Source: Candidatus Gastranaerophilales bacterium
GTDB lineage: Bacteria; Cyanobacteriota; Vampirovibrionia; Gastranaerophilales; Gastranaerophilaceae
Assembly (NCBI GenBank): GCA_944326565.1
Contig: CALVEL010000001.1
Location: 124,001-188,000, forward strand
DNA: 64,000 nt
Direction: 5' to 3'
The notes under the pieces were generated by a model that was given only the letters and a program-made list of their open reading frames with translations, was not told the origin of the DNA and searched no databases. Both the position numbers and the translations under genes were made by a program. Of this stretch, positions 63,711-64,000 are shown one piece after another; the stretch's first letter is position 1; each line of letters opens with the position of its first letter.

Positions 63711-64000
63711 ATGCAGGATAAGACAAGAATATATGCTTTTACTATGGCTGAGGTTTTGATAACAATTGGTATTATAGGAATAGTCGCCGCAATGACTTTA
63801 CCTGCATTAATAAACAATGCTCAAAATAAAGCTTTAGAAAGCAAATTAAAAAAATCCTATGCACTAATTGCTCAGACAATTCAACTCATAATTGAAAACG
63901 AATATGGCGGTGTAACAGAATTGAGTCAGAGTGATTATTACGAAATCGGGAATTACTTAAAGAAATATGTAGGTAATTCAAGAAATGTTGGAGATGTACG
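63711..64000 (+). CDS. Prepilin-like protein, cut by window end
   Basis: Type IV prepilin-like N-terminus: leader MQDKTRIYA, then FTMAEVLITIGIIGIVAAM with Glu at +5, and the start of the head (NNAQNKALESKLKKSYALIA). TAGGAG lies 9 bases before the ATG. The frame is open to base 64000. Fifth prepilin-like gene in the window and second one paired with a divergent XRE gene. Confidence 0.87.
   Translation, partial: MQDKTRIYAFTMAEVLITIGIIGIVAAMTLPALINNAQNKALESKLKKSYALIAQTIQLIIENEYGGVTELSQSDYYEIGNYLKKYVGNSRNVGDV

Noticed and set aside
1..64000. CRISPR arrays, prophage, insertion sequences
   Set aside because: No regularly spaced repeats, transposase, integrase or phage structural genes were seen; the only tandem repeats are the Asp minisatellite and the 97-bp duplication.

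Overview
The window looks like a chromosomal segment of an AT-rich, Gram-negative-type bacterium. I infer a gut member of the non-photosynthetic cyanobacterial relatives (Vampirovibrionia/Melainabacteria, order Gastranaerophilales). The reasons are several prepilin-like proteins with the N-terminus FT(M/L)AEVLIT(I/L)GIIG, an outer-membrane secretin, an AsmA-like lipid-transport protein, a filamentous-haemagglutinin-type adhesin, the bioF-bioG-bioC set and the complete absence of photosynthesis genes. No rRNA gene is present, so this placement is inference. There is no phage, insertion sequence or CRISPR array in the window.

Layout. 1-5255: end of a secretin gene, then a PilB-type ATPase, a PilC-type platform protein and a short-chain dehydrogenase, closely spaced on the + strand. 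5298-6091: a prepilin-like gene whose start runs through a 12-G tract. 6164-19040: rimO, a small minus-strand ORF, a polysaccharide flippase, a 1487-residue adhesin with an Asp-rich repeat and a C-terminal PilZ domain, fabI, valS and rpsA. 19276-23215: coiled-coil and Gly/Ala-rich proteins of unknown function. 23387-27282: a divergent PurH, an XRE regulator with inverted repeats upstream, a dCMP deaminase and a second G-tract prepilin. 27539-33862: fliE, fliF, a FliG-like gene, fliH, flhA and yidD. 33865-42508: an AsmA-like giant, rubrerythrin, an XRE repressor divergent from a prepilin, an ABC ATPase and a histidine kinase. 42750-47390: small hypotheticals, aroQ and a minus-strand bioF-bioG-bioC operon. 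47542-51232: two tandem paralogous coiled-coil proteins with a shared upstream motif, then another prepilin. 51283-58126: lysS, pilT, recF, a YraN-family protein, queF and a dicarboxylate/amino-acid symporter. 58231-60629: a metal-efflux P-type ATPase divergent from an SmtB/ArsR regulator, with three operator-like palindromes between them. 60695-61063: two tRNA-Pro genes flanking a perfect 97-bp tandem duplication. 61171-64000: a secreted matrixin-like protein without zinc ligands, a SEC-C protein, and a second XRE/prepilin divergent pair cut by the window end.

How the genes work together. Two surface or export machineries stand out. The first is a type IV pilus/type II secretion-like machine (secretin, PilB, PilC, PilT). 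It is surrounded by five different prepilin-like genes that appear to be switched independently: two by frame-shifting poly-G tracts (one in frame, one out of frame in this sequence), two by divergently transcribed XRE repressors with palindromes or repeats in the intergenic region, and one without an obvious switch. The second is a partial flagellar/type III export set (FliE, FliF, FliG-like, FliH, FlhA), with no flagellin, hook, rod or motor gene in the window. In the same window are several unrecognised coiled-coil proteins whose architecture (terminal helices, variable centre or hydrophobic middle) would fit exported filament or translocator proteins. This functional link is inference. The remaining genes are mostly housekeeping: translation, fatty acid, biotin, queuosine, purine and shikimate metabolism, recombination and metal homeostasis.
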